Of a stretch of DNA of 36,827 nucleotides, positions 1-11,832 are shown in pieces (position 1 is the first letter of the stretch; each line of letters starts with the position of its first letter). The stretch covers positions 1 through 36,827 of the forward strand of contig CAJXMI010000010.1 of the NCBI GenBank assembly GCA_913056145.1. The letters run 5' to 3'. The position numbers and the translations under genes were made by a program. Below the pieces are notes generated by a model. The model was not told the origin of the DNA, did not search any database, and was given only the letters and a program-made list of their open reading frames with translations. Source of the DNA: an uncultured Spiribacter sp. Its GTDB lineage: Bacteria > Pseudomonadota > Gammaproteobacteria > Nitrococcales > Nitrococcaceae.

Positions 1-1079
1 CGACCGATGTCGAGGTAGGCGAGGATCTTCTCGAGCTGATCGCGCGAGGCCTGGGCGCCCACCATCGTGTCGGTATCAAGCGGGTTCCCGGTCTTGATGC
101 GTCCCACGCGGTCAAGCGCAGCGTCCATGAAGTCGCCGTAGAACGACTTCTGCACCAGCGCCCGTGAGGGACAGGTGCAGACCTCGCCCTGGTTGAGGGC
201 AAACATCGCAAAGCCCTCGAGCGACTTCTCGCGAAAGCCGTCGTCGGCGGCAAAGCAGTCATCGAAGAACACGTTGGGCGACTTGCCGCCAAGCTCGAGC
301 GTGACCGGAATGATGTTCTCGGAGGCGTACTGCATGATCAGCCGCCCGGTGGTGGTCTCGCCGGTAAACGCCACCTTGGCGATGCGCGGATTCGAGGCAA
401 GGGCCTTGCCGGCCTCGGCGCCAAAGCCGTTGACCACATTGAGCACGCCGGCGGGCAGCAGATCGGCAATCATCTCCACCAGAAGCAGGATGCTGGCCGG
501 GGTCTGCTCGGCAGGCTTGAGCACGATGCAGTTGCCGGCGGCCAGTGCGGGAGCGAGCTTCCAGGTGGCCATGAGGATCGGGAAGTTCCAGGGAATGATC
601 TGCCCGACAACGCCCAACGGCTCGTGGATGTGGTAGGCCACAGTGTCATGATCGAGCTCGCCGATGGATCCTTCCTGGGCGCGGATCACGCCGGCAAAGT
701 AGCGGAAGTGATCGATGGCAAGCGGGATGTCCGCCACCAGGGTCTCACGCACCGGCTTGCCGTTTTCCCAGGCCTCCGCCACTGCAATCTTCTCGAGGTT
801 CTCCTCCATGCGATCGGCGATGCGATTCAGGATGACCGCCCGTTCGGCGACGGGCGTTGTGCCCCAGGCGTCCTTGGCCGCGTGGGCGGCGTCAAGCGCC
901 AGCTCGATGTCGGCGGCCTTCGAGCGTGGGATACGGCAGAACGTCTGTCCGGTCACCGGTGTGGGGTTATCGAAATACTCGCCGTCGACGGGCGCTTTCC
1001 AGTCGCCCCCGATGAAGTTTTCGTACTGATCCTTGTAGCTGACGATGGCATCGGAACTGCCAGGCGCGGCATAAATCAT
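1..1079 (-). CDS. NAD-dependent aldehyde dehydrogenase, AldB/ExaC type (C-terminus outside window)
   Basis: The reading frame runs from ATG at 1079 off the left edge, giving about 359 residues of an enzyme normally near 506. The start is set by a strong GGAGGAG ribosome site. The N-terminus ([18 protein letters not shown]) and the block [19 protein letters not shown], followed by LELGGKSPN (general-base Glu at about 262) and [12 protein letters not shown] (catalytic Cys at about 301), are typical of the AldB/ExaC branch. That branch oxidises acetaldehyde and other short aliphatic aldehydes to acids, often during growth on ethanol or acetoin. It is transcribed divergently from an AcoR-like sigma-54 activator and has a -24/-12 promoter upstream, so I infer induction by that regulator. 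The substrate cannot be read from the sequence. The partial length comes from the window edge; I see no sign of a broken gene. Confidence 0.93.
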   Translation of the reverse strand, partial: MIYAAPGSSDAIVSYKDQYENFIGGDWKAPVDGEYFDNPTPVTGQTFCRIPRSKAADIELALDAAHAAKDAWGTTPVAERAVILNRIADRMEENLEKIAVAEAWENGKPVRETLVADIPLAIDHFRYFAGVIRAQEGSIGELDHDTVAYHIHEPLGVVGQIIPWNFPILMATWKLAPALAAGNCIVLKPAEQTPASILLLVEMIADLLPAGVLNVVNGFGAEAGKALASNPRIAKVAFTGETTTGRLIMQYASENIIPVTLELGGKSPNVFFDDCFAADDGFREKSLEGFAMFALNQGEVCTCPSRALVQKSFYGDFMDAALDRVGRIKTGNPLDTDTMVGAQASRDQLEKILAYLDIG

Positions 1080-1108
1080 GGGTATCTCCTCCGGTTTTTT
1101 GGGTACCA

Positions 1109-1128
1109 GCGGCACAGATGTGCTGCTT
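1109..1128. promoter_or_regulatory. imperfect palindrome in the aldehyde dehydrogenase leader
   Basis: AGCGGCACAG/ATGTGCTGCT is a 20-bp dyad with 8 of 10 positions symmetric; the core GCACA-GA-TGTGC is perfect. It lies about at the expected start of transcription from the -24/-12 promoter. It could be a leader hairpin or a protein-binding site; nothing in the sequence decides between them. Confidence 0.35.
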
Positions 1129-1137
1129 AACCGGACT

Positions 1138-1154
1138 AAGCAAAAACCGGGCCA
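1138..1154 (-). promoter_or_regulatory. sigma-54 (-24/-12) promoter of the aldehyde dehydrogenase gene
   Basis: Read on the minus strand from 1154, the sequence is TGGCCCGGTTTTTGCTT. It matches the RpoN consensus TGGCACG-N4-TTGCW with one mismatch. The essential GG (1153-1152) and GC (1141-1140) are separated by exactly 10 bases. The predicted start near 1128 leaves a leader of about 50 nt before the ATG at 1079. A sigma-54 activator is encoded divergently next door, which strongly supports the assignment. Confidence 0.82.
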
Positions 1155-1240
1155 TATCTGTCGATTGGGCGCCAGGCGCATGGTTTGTCAGGGTTTTCGG
1201 GGTTTTGGAGATATCCTGTGGGGCAAAGCGGCTGACGCTT

Positions 1241-1270
1241 GCAACGTACCGGAATGCAACGGTACGTTGC
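1241..1270. promoter_or_regulatory. perfect 10-10-10 inverted repeat, probable activator-binding site
   Basis: The arms GCAACGTACC (1241-1250) and GGTACGTTGC (1261-1270) are exact reverse complements around a 10-bp spacer, so the arm centres are 20 bp (two helical turns) apart. The site is centred about 115 bp upstream of the -12 element of the dehydrogenase promoter, a usual distance for an enhancer of a sigma-54 activator. It also ends 27 bp before the regulator's start codon, which would allow autoregulation. The spacer holds a further TGCAAC half-site-like sequence. Binding by the adjacent AcoR-like protein is inferred. Confidence 0.65.
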
Positions 1271-1297
1271 AGATTGAAACAACGGAGGAGAGTCGCC

Positions 1298-3181
1298 ATG
1301 CGCCGTCCCGACGGAACCGACCGGGGACCGGGTGAGGCTGTGCGGACCGGGTTGCTCGAGGGCAACATGGCACCGCCGGGCGCCGCGCACGGGGTTGGCC
1401 GGTCGTGGCTCCGATCCCGCTCACACGGACTCTCCCCCGAGCGCGTCGCCGCCGATGCAATGCTCGAGCAGTCGCATCTCGCCATCACTCGGCAGCGAAA
1501 TGAGCGACTTATTGCCTTTGCCCTGCCCGAGCTCGAGAACCTGCATCAGCAAATCGCCGGTACCAATAGCGCCGTGCTGCTGGCCGATGCCAGTGGCGTC
1601 ATTCTGGAGCGGCATGGCGATCCCGCGTTCAGTCAACGAAGCCAGCGGGTTGCCCTTGAGCCCGGGGCCTGCTGGGGGGAGGCGGCCCGCGGGACCAACG
1701 CCATCGGCCTTGCCCTTGCCGAGGGCCGCAGCGCCTCGGTCCATGGCCCCGAGCACTTCCTCGCCTGCAACACGTTCCTGACCTGTGCGGCGACACCCAT
1801 TCGCCATGTGAACGGCGAGATTGCCGGGCTGTTGGATGTCTCGGGTGATCAGCCGGCACGTCAGCTGCATGCGCTCGGCCTGGTGCGCATGGGGGCCCGA
1901 ATGATCGAAAACCGGATGCTCGAGGCGGAGTATCCGCAGGCGGTCTATCTCTATTTCCATGCCCGCCCGGAGCTGATCGGCACGCTCGGTGAGGGCATTC
2001 TGGCCATTGAGCTTTCCGGGCGTGTGCTGGCATTCAATCAGGTGGCCGAGGCGCATCTGGCCGGGTTGCCGCTGGATGCCGATTTCGAAACGCTCTTTGA
2101 CCTGCGCCTGGATCAACTGCTTTCCGGTACCGAGGAGCGGCGCATTCTGCGGACCCGGCAGGGCCTCAACGTGACGGCCCGGGTTCGGGCCCCCGGGGTG
2201 TCCATGCGCAACGGCCCCGTGATTGCTGCGGCCACGCCCCCGGCGGTGGCGGATGATCCCTGCCCCGAACTCCATGCCGGCGAGCCCGCGTTTATCAAGC
2301 TGATGCAACGCGCCCTGCGTGTCTTTGGTCAGGGCATTCCGGTTTTGCTGGAGGGCGAGACCGGCACCGGCAAGGAGCGGGTGGCACGCACCCTCCACGA
2401 GCGCAGTGAGCGCGCCTCAGGGCCCCTGGTCAGCGTGAACTGCGCCGCTATCCCCGAGTCGCTCGCCGAAGCCGAGCTGTTTGGCTATCGGCCGGGTGCA
2501 TTCACCGGCGCAAGCGCCGGCGGAGCCCCTGGTCAGGTGCTCAAGGCCGATGGTGGCACGCTGTTTCTGGATGAGATCGGGGACATGCCGCTTGGCCTGC
2601 AGAGCCGGTTATTGCGGGCTTTGCAGGAGCGCTGCGTGGTGCCGGTGGGTGGCACCGAGCCGATCCCCGTTGATTTTGCCCTGGTGAGCGCGACGCACCA
2701 GGATCTGGCTGTTTGCGTGGAGGAGGGGCGGTTCCGGGCCGATCTGTACTACCGCCTCTGCGGCCTGCGCGTGAGCCTGCCGGCATTGCGCGAGCGCAGC
2801 GATCTTGAGGGGCTCATCACCCGGTTCCTGGCCGCCGAGGCGCCGGATGCAACGCTCACGGAGGCAGCGCTCGCCAGTCTCTTGAACCACCGCTGGCCGG
2901 GTAATTTGCGCGAGCTGCACAACGTTTTGCGCACGGCGCTTGCGCTGCGTGAACCCGGCCATCCGGTCGCCATCGATGATCTGCCGGCCTCGCTCCAGGC
3001 TGCTGCGCCGCCTCGGTCCGAGCCCGTAAATACGGGCGCCGGGGGGCTTCGGGAGGCCGAGGAGCGCTGCATGCTCGAGGCGATCGCGGCGCACAACGGT
3101 AACTACACGGCCGCGGCTCGGGCGCTCGGGATCAGTCGTAGCACACTCTACCGGCGGCTGCGCCGTCAGTCGCCTTCGTGA
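1298..3181 (+). CDS. AcoR-like sigma-54-dependent transcriptional activator
   Basis: This 627-residue protein activates RpoN promoters by ATP-driven remodelling. In order it has a GAF-like sensor region (about 65-210, including GEAARGTNAIGLAL), a PAS-like segment (about 220-290), the AAA+ domain with Walker A GETGTGKE (353-360), the sigma-54 contact loop GAFTGA (400-405) and Walker B GGTLFLDEIGD, and a C-terminal Fis-type helix-turn-helix (NYTAAARALGISRSTLYRRLRR). There is no receiver domain, so it probably senses a small molecule directly, as AcoR-type regulators do. I chose ATG 1298 because GGAGGAG precedes it by 7 nt. An in-frame ATG at 1118 exists, but it would translate through the inverted repeat and has no ribosome site. 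The divergent aldehyde dehydrogenase is the likely target; the inducer is unknown. Confidence 0.92.
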   Translation: MRRPDGTDRGPGEAVRTGLLEGNMAPPGAAHGVGRSWLRSRSHGLSPERVAADAMLEQSHLAITRQRNERLIAFALPELENLHQQIAGTNSAVLLADASGVILERHGDPAFSQRSQRVALEPGACWGEAARGTNAIGLALAEGRSASVHGPEHFLACNTFLTCAATPIRHVNGEIAGLLDVSGDQPARQLHALGLVRMGARMIENRMLEAEYPQAVYLYFHARPELIGTLGEGILAIELSGRVLAFNQVAEAHLAGLPLDADFETLFDLRLDQLLSGTEERRILRTRQGLNVTARVRAPGVSMRNGPVIAAATPPAVADDPCPELHAGEPAFIKLMQRALRVFGQGIPVLLEGETGTGKERVARTLHERSERASGPLVSVNCAAIPESLAEAELFGYRPGAFTGASAGGAPGQVLKADGGTLFLDEIGDMPLGLQSRLLRALQERCVVPVGGTEPIPVDFALVSATHQDLAVCVEEGRFRADLYYRLCGLRVSLPALRERSDLEGLITRFLAAEAPDATLTEAALASLLNHRWPGNLRELHNVLRTALALREPGHPVAIDDLPASLQAAAPPRSEPVNTGAGGLREAEERCMLEAIAAHNGNYTAAARALGISRSTLYRRLRRQSPS

Positions 3182-3192
3182 ATCAACCGGTA

Positions 3193-3211
3193 TTTCCCAG
3201 GGGCCGGGAAA
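3193..3211 (+). terminator. weak stem-loop between the activator gene and smc
   Basis: TTTCCC (3193-3198) pairs with GGGAAA (3206-3211) across a 7-nt loop just after the activator stop codon. A short T-run follows about 8 nt later, at 3219-3223. The stem is short, so termination is only possible. Confidence 0.3.
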
Positions 3212-3257
3212 GGCGGTATTTTTAGCGTTTTAGGCCGACTGGCAACACCATCGTCCC

Positions 3258-6200
3258 ATGCGCCTCAGCAAGATCCGTCTAACCGGGTTCAAATCATTCG
3301 TGGATGCCACGCCGGTGCCGCTGCCCGGCGGCATCACGGCGATTGTGGGCCCCAATGGCTGCGGGAAATCGAATATTATCGATGCCGTTCGCTGGGTCAT
3401 GGGGGAGAGCTCCGCGCGGCATTTGCGCGGTGGCTCGATGGCCGATGTCATCTTCAGTGGCTCGGGCAGCCGCAAACCCGTTGGCCAGGCCAGCATCGAA
3501 CTGGTTTTTGACAATGCGGACGGGGCGCTGGGCGGCCAGTATGCGGGGTTCAGCGAGATTGCCGTGCGCCGCCAGGTCAACCGCGATGGCCAGTCCGCCT
3601 ATTACCTCAACGGAACGCGCTGTCGGCGGCGTGATATCACCGATGTGTTTCTGGGCACGGGCCTCGGGCCGCGCAGCTACTCGATCATCGAGCAGGGCAC
3701 CATCTCACGGATGATCGAGGCCAAACCCGAGGAGCTCCGCGGCTACCTTGAGGAGGCGGCCGGTATCAGCCTGTACAAGGAGCGTCGGCGCGAGACCGAG
3801 CGCCGGATGCGGGATACCCGGGAAAACCTTGAGCGCCTCGAGGATGTGCGTGACGAGGTGGGCCGTCAGCTTGAAAAGCTCGCCCGGCAGGCGGAGACCG
3901 CGGAGCGATACCGTTCGCTCAAGGCCGAGGAGCGCCAGCGTCGCGCGGAGCTCACCATGCTGCGCATCCGCGGCCTGGAGCATGCACGCGAGGCGCTGCA
4001 AAAGGAGCTTGCCGAGCGCAACAACGCGCTCGAGTCGCGCCTTGCCGAACAGCGCGGTATCGAGCGCGATATGGAATCGCTGCGTGCGCGTCATGCCGAG
4101 CAAAGCGACGCACTGAACGCCATTCAGGCGCGCTTCTATGAGGTCGGCTCCGAGATCGCGCGGATCGAGCAGCGCATTACGCATCGGCGTGAGCTGCGCG
4201 AGAGCAGTGCGCGTGAGTTGGAGCGCAACCGCGAGGGGCTCGCGGGCGTGGATCAGGAGCTTGAGCAGGACCGCGACAAGCAATCGGTGCTGATCAGCCG
4301 GATCGATACCCTTCGGCCCGAGCTGGGTGAACTGGATACAGCGCTGGATAAGGCGGCCGGTGAGGTGGATCGCTCGCGGGAGCGGCTCGATGAGGCGCTC
4401 GAGGCGCGTGATGCACTGGCCCGGCGGCGTGCCGATGCCGACCGCGAGGCGCAGGTCGAGCGCACCCGCATTGAGCAACTCGAGGCGCGCCAGGCCGAGC
4501 GCCTGCGCCGGCGCGACACACTGGTCGAGGAGCTGGCCGGTCTTGATACGGATTCGGAGTCGGATGGCGCGCGCATCGAGGCGGAACTGGCGGATCTGGA
4601 GGCCCGGCGCGACGAACTCGATGCGGCAATTGTGCGGATCGAGGCGGGGATTTCCGAGGCGATCGAGCGCCGTGATGCGGCGCGCGACGCCCACGATGAG
4701 GCTCGGGAACAGTTATCGGAGGCCCGCGCGCGGCAGACCTCGCTGCAGACACTGCAGGATGCGGCATTGGGTATGGATGCCGACGTTGCGGCCTGGCTGG
4801 AGCAGCTGGGATTGGGCAACGGGCATCGCCTGGGCGAGCAACTCGCGGTGCAGTCGGGCTGGGAAGCCGCTGTCGAGGTCGCTCTGGGTGAGGCGCTCCA
4901 GGCGGTTGTCGCCAGTGATTTGAGCGGCCCGGGGCGCAGGGCGCCCGACCTGGCGGCGGGCTCGGTCATGCTGTACCGCGCCGACACCCCGGCGGCAAGC
5001 CAGCCCGATACCAACGCGCCAGGGGTGCGGCCTCTGTCGCTGTGTGTGGAGGGCCCGGCCGTGGTTGCCGAGCTCTTGGCCGGGATCCACGCAGCTGATG
5101 ACGACGATGAAGCCCTCGCCCGGCTGGCCGAGCTGCCGGCCGGGCACTCGGTTGTGACGCGTGGCGGGCGCTGGTACGGCCATCACTGGCTGCGCGTGCA
5201 GACCGACGTGGGGGGCGATGACAAGGGTGTCCTGGCGCGGGCCGGGGCCCTTGAGGCATTGGCCCGTGACATTGCTCGTCACGATGCCGCGGTCAGCGAT
5301 TCGCGGGCCTTGCTGCATCAGGCCGAGACGGCGCTTGGCGAGGACGAGGAGCGTCGCGCCGAACAGGCCGACGCCCGGGCGGCCGTGGAACAGGAACTCG
5401 CAGCGGCTCGGGCCCGTCTCGAGGCCGAACAGCGCCAGCAGGTGGCTCGGCGCAAACGCGTCGAGGCGCTTGAGCGAGAACGTGACGAGCTTGTCGCGGC
5501 GCTGGAATCGGCCGATGCCGACATCCGCCAGGCGCGCGCTCAGCTCGAATCGGCGCTGGAGGCAGGTGCAGCGGTGGATGCCGAGAGCGGCCCGCTTGAG
5601 ACTGCCTGCGAGCAGGCCAGAGAGGCGCTTGCCCATGCCCGCGAGAATGCCGATACGCTGCGCGAACAGCGCCAGGATGCGGCCCTCAGGCTTGAGAGCG
5701 CGCAGACCGCGCGGCAGTCGGTGGACGAGGCCATCCAGCGTCTGACGCGCCAGCGCGAGCGCCTGGAGGCCCGCAACCAGGAGCTGGATGCCGCCCTGGC
5801 CGAGGTCTCCGGCTCCGATGACAGCCTGGAGGCCGAGCGCCAGCAGTTGCTCGAGCGCCGGGCGGCGATCGAGAGCGAGCTCACCGAGGCGCGCCAGGTG
5901 CTGGGTGACGCCGATGAGCAACTCCGCACGCTCGACAAACAGCGCAGCGAGGCAGAGTCGGCGGTTGCCGAGCTGCGTGAAGCCGCAGAGACTGCCCGTT
6001 ACCGCGATTACGAGCTCGAGGCCAAGTGCCAGACCCAGCGCGAGCAGCTCCAGGATGTGGAGCCCGAGCTCCTCGAGCGCGCGGCCGAGGTGTCCGAGAC
6101 CGCCAGCGAGGCGGATTGGGAAAAGGAGCTGGAGCGGCTTGGCGCCCGCATCCAGCGGCTTGGCCCTATCAATCTGGCCGCCATTGATGAGCATCGCTCA

Positions 6201-6779
6201 CTCTCGGAGCGAAAGGGCTATCTGGATGAGCAGCATGGTGACCTCACCGAGGCGCTGGAGACCCTGCAGACCGCGATCCAGAAAATCGATCGGGAGACGC
6301 GAACCCGCTTTCGCGAGACCTTTGACAAGGTCAATGCGGGCTTGCAACGGCTGTTCCCGCGTCTGTTCGGCGGCGGCCAGGCGTATCTGGAGATGACCGA
6401 TGATGATCTGCTCGAGACGGGCGTGACGATCATGGCCCGGCCCCCGGGCAAGCGGATCAGCAATATTCATTTGCTCTCGGGCGGTGAGAAAGCGCTTGCG
6501 GCGGTCTCCCTCGTTTTTGCGATTTTTGCGCTGAACCCCGCACCCTTCTGCATGCTCGACGAGGTCGATGCGCCACTCGACGAGGCCAACGTCGGGCGCT
6601 TTTGTGACCTGCTGCGGGAGATGTCGGCGAGCGTGCAGTTCATTGTGATTACGCATAACAAGACGACCATGGAGGCGGCGAGTCATCTGGCCGGCGTCAC
6701 GATGGCCGAGCCGGGGGTCTCCCGGCTGGTGGCCGTTGATGTGCAGGCCGCTGTCGAAATGGCGGCCGCGGAGGCTTGA
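3258..6779 (+). CDS. smc: chromosome segregation protein SMC
   Basis: This 1173-residue SMC ATPase compacts and helps segregate the chromosome. It works with ScpA and ScpB, which are encoded at 13053-14455. The N-terminal head carries the Walker A motif GPNGCGKSN (31-39). A long Glu/Arg-rich coiled coil follows to about 500, then a globular hinge (about 500-640, where the heptads break and Gly/Pro appear). A returning coiled coil leads to the C-terminal head with the signature LLSGGEKALAAVSL (about 1073) and Walker B CMLDEVDAPLD (about 1100). Length and architecture are normal. The presence of smc with scpAB, and its place ahead of zipA and ligA, match Pseudomonas-like gammaproteobacteria rather than MukBEF-using enterics. 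Confidence 0.98.
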   Translation: MRLSKIRLTGFKSFVDATPVPLPGGITAIVGPNGCGKSNIIDAVRWVMGESSARHLRGGSMADVIFSGSGSRKPVGQASIELVFDNADGALGGQYAGFSEIAVRRQVNRDGQSAYYLNGTRCRRRDITDVFLGTGLGPRSYSIIEQGTISRMIEAKPEELRGYLEEAAGISLYKERRRETERRMRDTRENLERLEDVRDEVGRQLEKLARQAETAERYRSLKAEERQRRAELTMLRIRGLEHAREALQKELAERNNALESRLAEQRGIERDMESLRARHAEQSDALNAIQARFYEVGSEIARIEQRITHRRELRESSARELERNREGLAGVDQELEQDRDKQSVLISRIDTLRPELGELDTALDKAAGEVDRSRERLDEALEARDALARRRADADREAQVERTRIEQLEARQAERLRRRDTLVEELAGLDTDSESDGARIEAELADLEARRDELDAAIVRIEAGISEAIERRDAARDAHDEAREQLSEARARQTSLQTLQDAALGMDADVAAWLEQLGLGNGHRLGEQLAVQSGWEAAVEVALGEALQAVVASDLSGPGRRAPDLAAGSVMLYRADTPAASQPDTNAPGVRPLSLCVEGPAVVAELLAGIHAADDDDEALARLAELPAGHSVVTRGGRWYGHHWLRVQTDVGGDDKGVLARAGALEALARDIARHDAAVSDSRALLHQAETALGEDEERRAEQADARAAVEQELAAARARLEAEQRQQVARRKRVEALERERDELVAALESADADIRQARAQLESALEAGAAVDAESGPLETACEQAREALAHARENADTLREQRQDAALRLESAQTARQSVDEAIQRLTRQRERLEARNQELDAALAEVSGSDDSLEAERQQLLERRAAIESELTEARQVLGDADEQLRTLDKQRSEAESAVAELREAAETARYRDYELEAKCQTQREQLQDVEPELLERAAEVSETASEADWEKELERLGARIQRLGPINLAAIDEHRSLSERKGYLDEQHGDLTEALETLQTAIQKIDRETRTRFRETFDKVNAGLQRLFPRLFGGGQAYLEMTDDDLLETGVTIMARPPGKRISNIHLLSGGEKALAAVSLVFAIFALNPAPFCMLDEVDAPLDEANVGRFCDLLREMSASVQFIVITHNKTTMEAASHLAGVTMAEPGVSRLVAVDVQAAVEMAAAEA

Positions 6780-6832
6780 GTTGACTGCGACCGCATTGCA
6801 ACCTGAACACATTGAGGACAACGGGAACCGGG

Positions 6833-10463
<3,631 letters not shown>

Positions 10464-10479
10464 GATGATCTCTTGTGGT

Positions 10480-10785
10480 TCAGGGAGTGTTCTCGGCATC
10501 TTCGTCAGGCGTGAGCGCCTCGATGCCCAGCGCGTGAATGCAGTCATTGCGCATTGCCTCACCGAGGGCCTCGTAGACCATGCGGTGGCGCTGAATGCGG
10601 CTGGCACCGGCAAATGCCGGGCTGGTGATGCGCACATGATAGTGCCCGCCACCGGCCTGGGCCCCGGCGTGGCCGGCATGCAAGTGACTATCGTCGCGCA
10701 CGTCGAGATGGCTGACCGGAAGCGCGGCCTCCAGGCGCTCGCGGATCATGGCCGGGCGCTCGGCGCGGGGCGGCACGCTCATCAT
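10480..10785 (-). CDS. bolA: BolA family protein
   Basis: This 101-residue protein has the compact BolA fold. The key block [27 protein letters not shown] corresponds to the conserved region of E. coli BolA. BolA proteins partner with monothiol glutaredoxins through a shared [2Fe-2S] cluster and influence cell shape and stress physiology. The ATG at 10785 overlaps the yciI stop as ATGA, so translation is probably coupled; a second ATG follows immediately (10782). A histidine-rich stretch ([18 protein letters not shown]) lies before the conserved core. The yciI-bolA-ppiC order occurs in other gammaproteobacteria, though the septation gene yciB often found with them is absent here. Confidence 0.9.
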   Translation of the reverse strand: MMSVPPRAERPAMIRERLEAALPVSHLDVRDDSHLHAGHAGAQAGGGHYHVRITSPAFAGASRIQRHRMVYEALGEAMRNDCIHALGIEALTPDEDAENTP

Positions 10786-11081
10786 GGCAGAACCCGGCGG
10801 AAGGGCTTTACGCTGACCGCGCGATAGACCCCGGCCTCGACATAGGGGTCGGCGTCGGCCCATTCCCGGGCCGCTTCCAGCGAGGTGAATTCGGCAATCA
10901 CGAGGCTGCCGCTAAAGCCGGCCGGGCCGGGATCGTCGCTGTCGATGGCGGGATGCGGGCCGGCGAGGAGGAGACGTCCCTCGTCGCGCAGGAGCTCAAG
11001 GCGCGCCAGATGGGCCGGCCGGGCCGCCTGGCGGCGGCTCAGGCTGTCGGGAATGTCCTCGCTGATGATGGCGTAGTACAT
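10782..11081 (-). CDS. yciI: YciI family protein
   Basis: This 99-residue protein has the YciI-like (dimeric alpha/beta barrel) fold. It starts [28 protein letters not shown] and has LLLAGPHPA, then the block [34 protein letters not shown]. The conserved His (RPAHL) and the Asp-Pro of ADPY are the family's putative active-site residues. The cellular role is not established; muconolactone isomerase-like chemistry has been proposed for the fold. It is the first gene of the minus-strand unit with bolA and ppiC, divergent from yciO across an 80-bp gap that must hold both promoters. I see no clear -35/-10 pair there. Confidence 0.88.
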   Translation of the reverse strand: MYYAIISEDIPDSLSRRQAARPAHLARLELLRDEGRLLLAGPHPAIDSDDPGPAGFSGSLVIAEFTSLEAAREWADADPYVEAGVYRAVSVKPFRRVLP

Positions 11082-11161
11082 GGTGTAAGCAATTCCGGTC
11101 TCGTCAAATGAAAGCGAAACGCTACCATACACGCACATGGGCGAGCATTGAGGGAGCCGCA

Positions 11162-11785
11162 ATGAGTCAGTATTTCGAGATTCACCCCGATACGCCGCAG
11201 CCGCGCCTGGTACGGCGCGCGGTGGACATCATTCGCCAGGGCGGACTGATCGTCTACCCGAGTGGCACGACCTATGCGCTGGGCTGCGGGATGGGCGAAA
11301 AGGCGGCAATCGAGCGCATTCGCAGCCTGCGGGGACTGGGCGATCAGCATCATTTTACCCTGGCCTGCCGTGATCTCTCCGACATCGGCAGTTATACCCG
11401 CGTCGACAATACGGCGTTTCGGCTGCTCAAGGCCCATACACCCGGGCCCTACACCTTTGTGCTGCGGGCAACCGCCGAGGTGCCCCGGCGCCTGCAGCAT
11501 GCCCGGCGGCGCACCATCGGCATCCGCGTCCCGGAGCATCCGGTGGCACGCGCGCTGCTCGCCGAACTGGGCGAGCCGCTGACCACCAGCACCCTGCTGC
11601 TGCCCGATGACACCGACCCCATGACCGACCCGAGGGACATTCGCGAGTCCATAGGCCGCCAGGTGGATGCGGTCATCGATGCCGGGCCCGGTGGGCTCGA
11701 ACCGAGCACAGTGATCGACCTGAGCGCCGACTCGCCAGTCGTGCTCAGACACGGTGCCGGCGATGCCAGCGTATTCGAGCCCTGA
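11162..11785 (+). CDS. yciO: YciO family protein (Sua5/YrdC fold)
   Basis: This 207-residue protein closely follows E. coli YciO along its length: [23 protein letters not shown] at the start, [14 protein letters not shown], the block [39 protein letters not shown], and [15 protein letters not shown] near the end. The fold is that of TsaC/Sua5, which makes threonylcarbamoyl-AMP for tRNA t6A. YciO proteins are generally regarded as a separate branch with weak or unproven activity, and tsaC itself would be elsewhere. The start has GGGAG 8 nt upstream. The gene lies directly ahead of the trpS-scpAB-rluB unit. Confidence 0.88.
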   Translation: MSQYFEIHPDTPQPRLVRRAVDIIRQGGLIVYPSGTTYALGCGMGEKAAIERIRSLRGLGDQHHFTLACRDLSDIGSYTRVDNTAFRLLKAHTPGPYTFVLRATAEVPRRLQHARRRTIGIRVPEHPVARALLAELGEPLTTSTLLLPDDTDPMTDPRDIRESIGRQVDAVIDAGPGGLEPSTVIDLSADSPVVLRHGAGDASVFEP

Positions 11786-11790
11786 TCGGC

Positions 11791-11796
11791 TATGAT
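11791..11796 (+). promoter_or_regulatory. candidate -10 element before trpS
   Basis: TATGAT lies 37 bp ahead of the trpS start. I see no convincing -35 box at 16-18 bp upstream, so this may be weak or need an activator. Confidence 0.35.
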
Positions 11797-11832
11797 GTCG
11801 CCCCAGAAGTCCCGAAACCACCGGAGGTCACC

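Noticed and set aside
1155-1240. Integration host factor site between the -24/-12 promoter and the inverted repeat
   Set aside because: The nearest match to WATCAANNNNTTR on either strand has at least two mismatches at conserved positions.
1118-1297. 60-codon N-terminal extension of the sigma-54 activator
   Set aside because: It would translate the inverted repeat and the promoter region, lacks a ribosome site, and the ATG at 1298 has GGAGGAG at good spacing.
4713-6194. Long minus-strand open frame inside smc (about 493 codons)
   Set aside because: It is antisense to the coiled-coil arms of SMC; the repetitive Leu/Gly/Ala composition is a reverse-frame artefact of GAG/GCG-rich codons.
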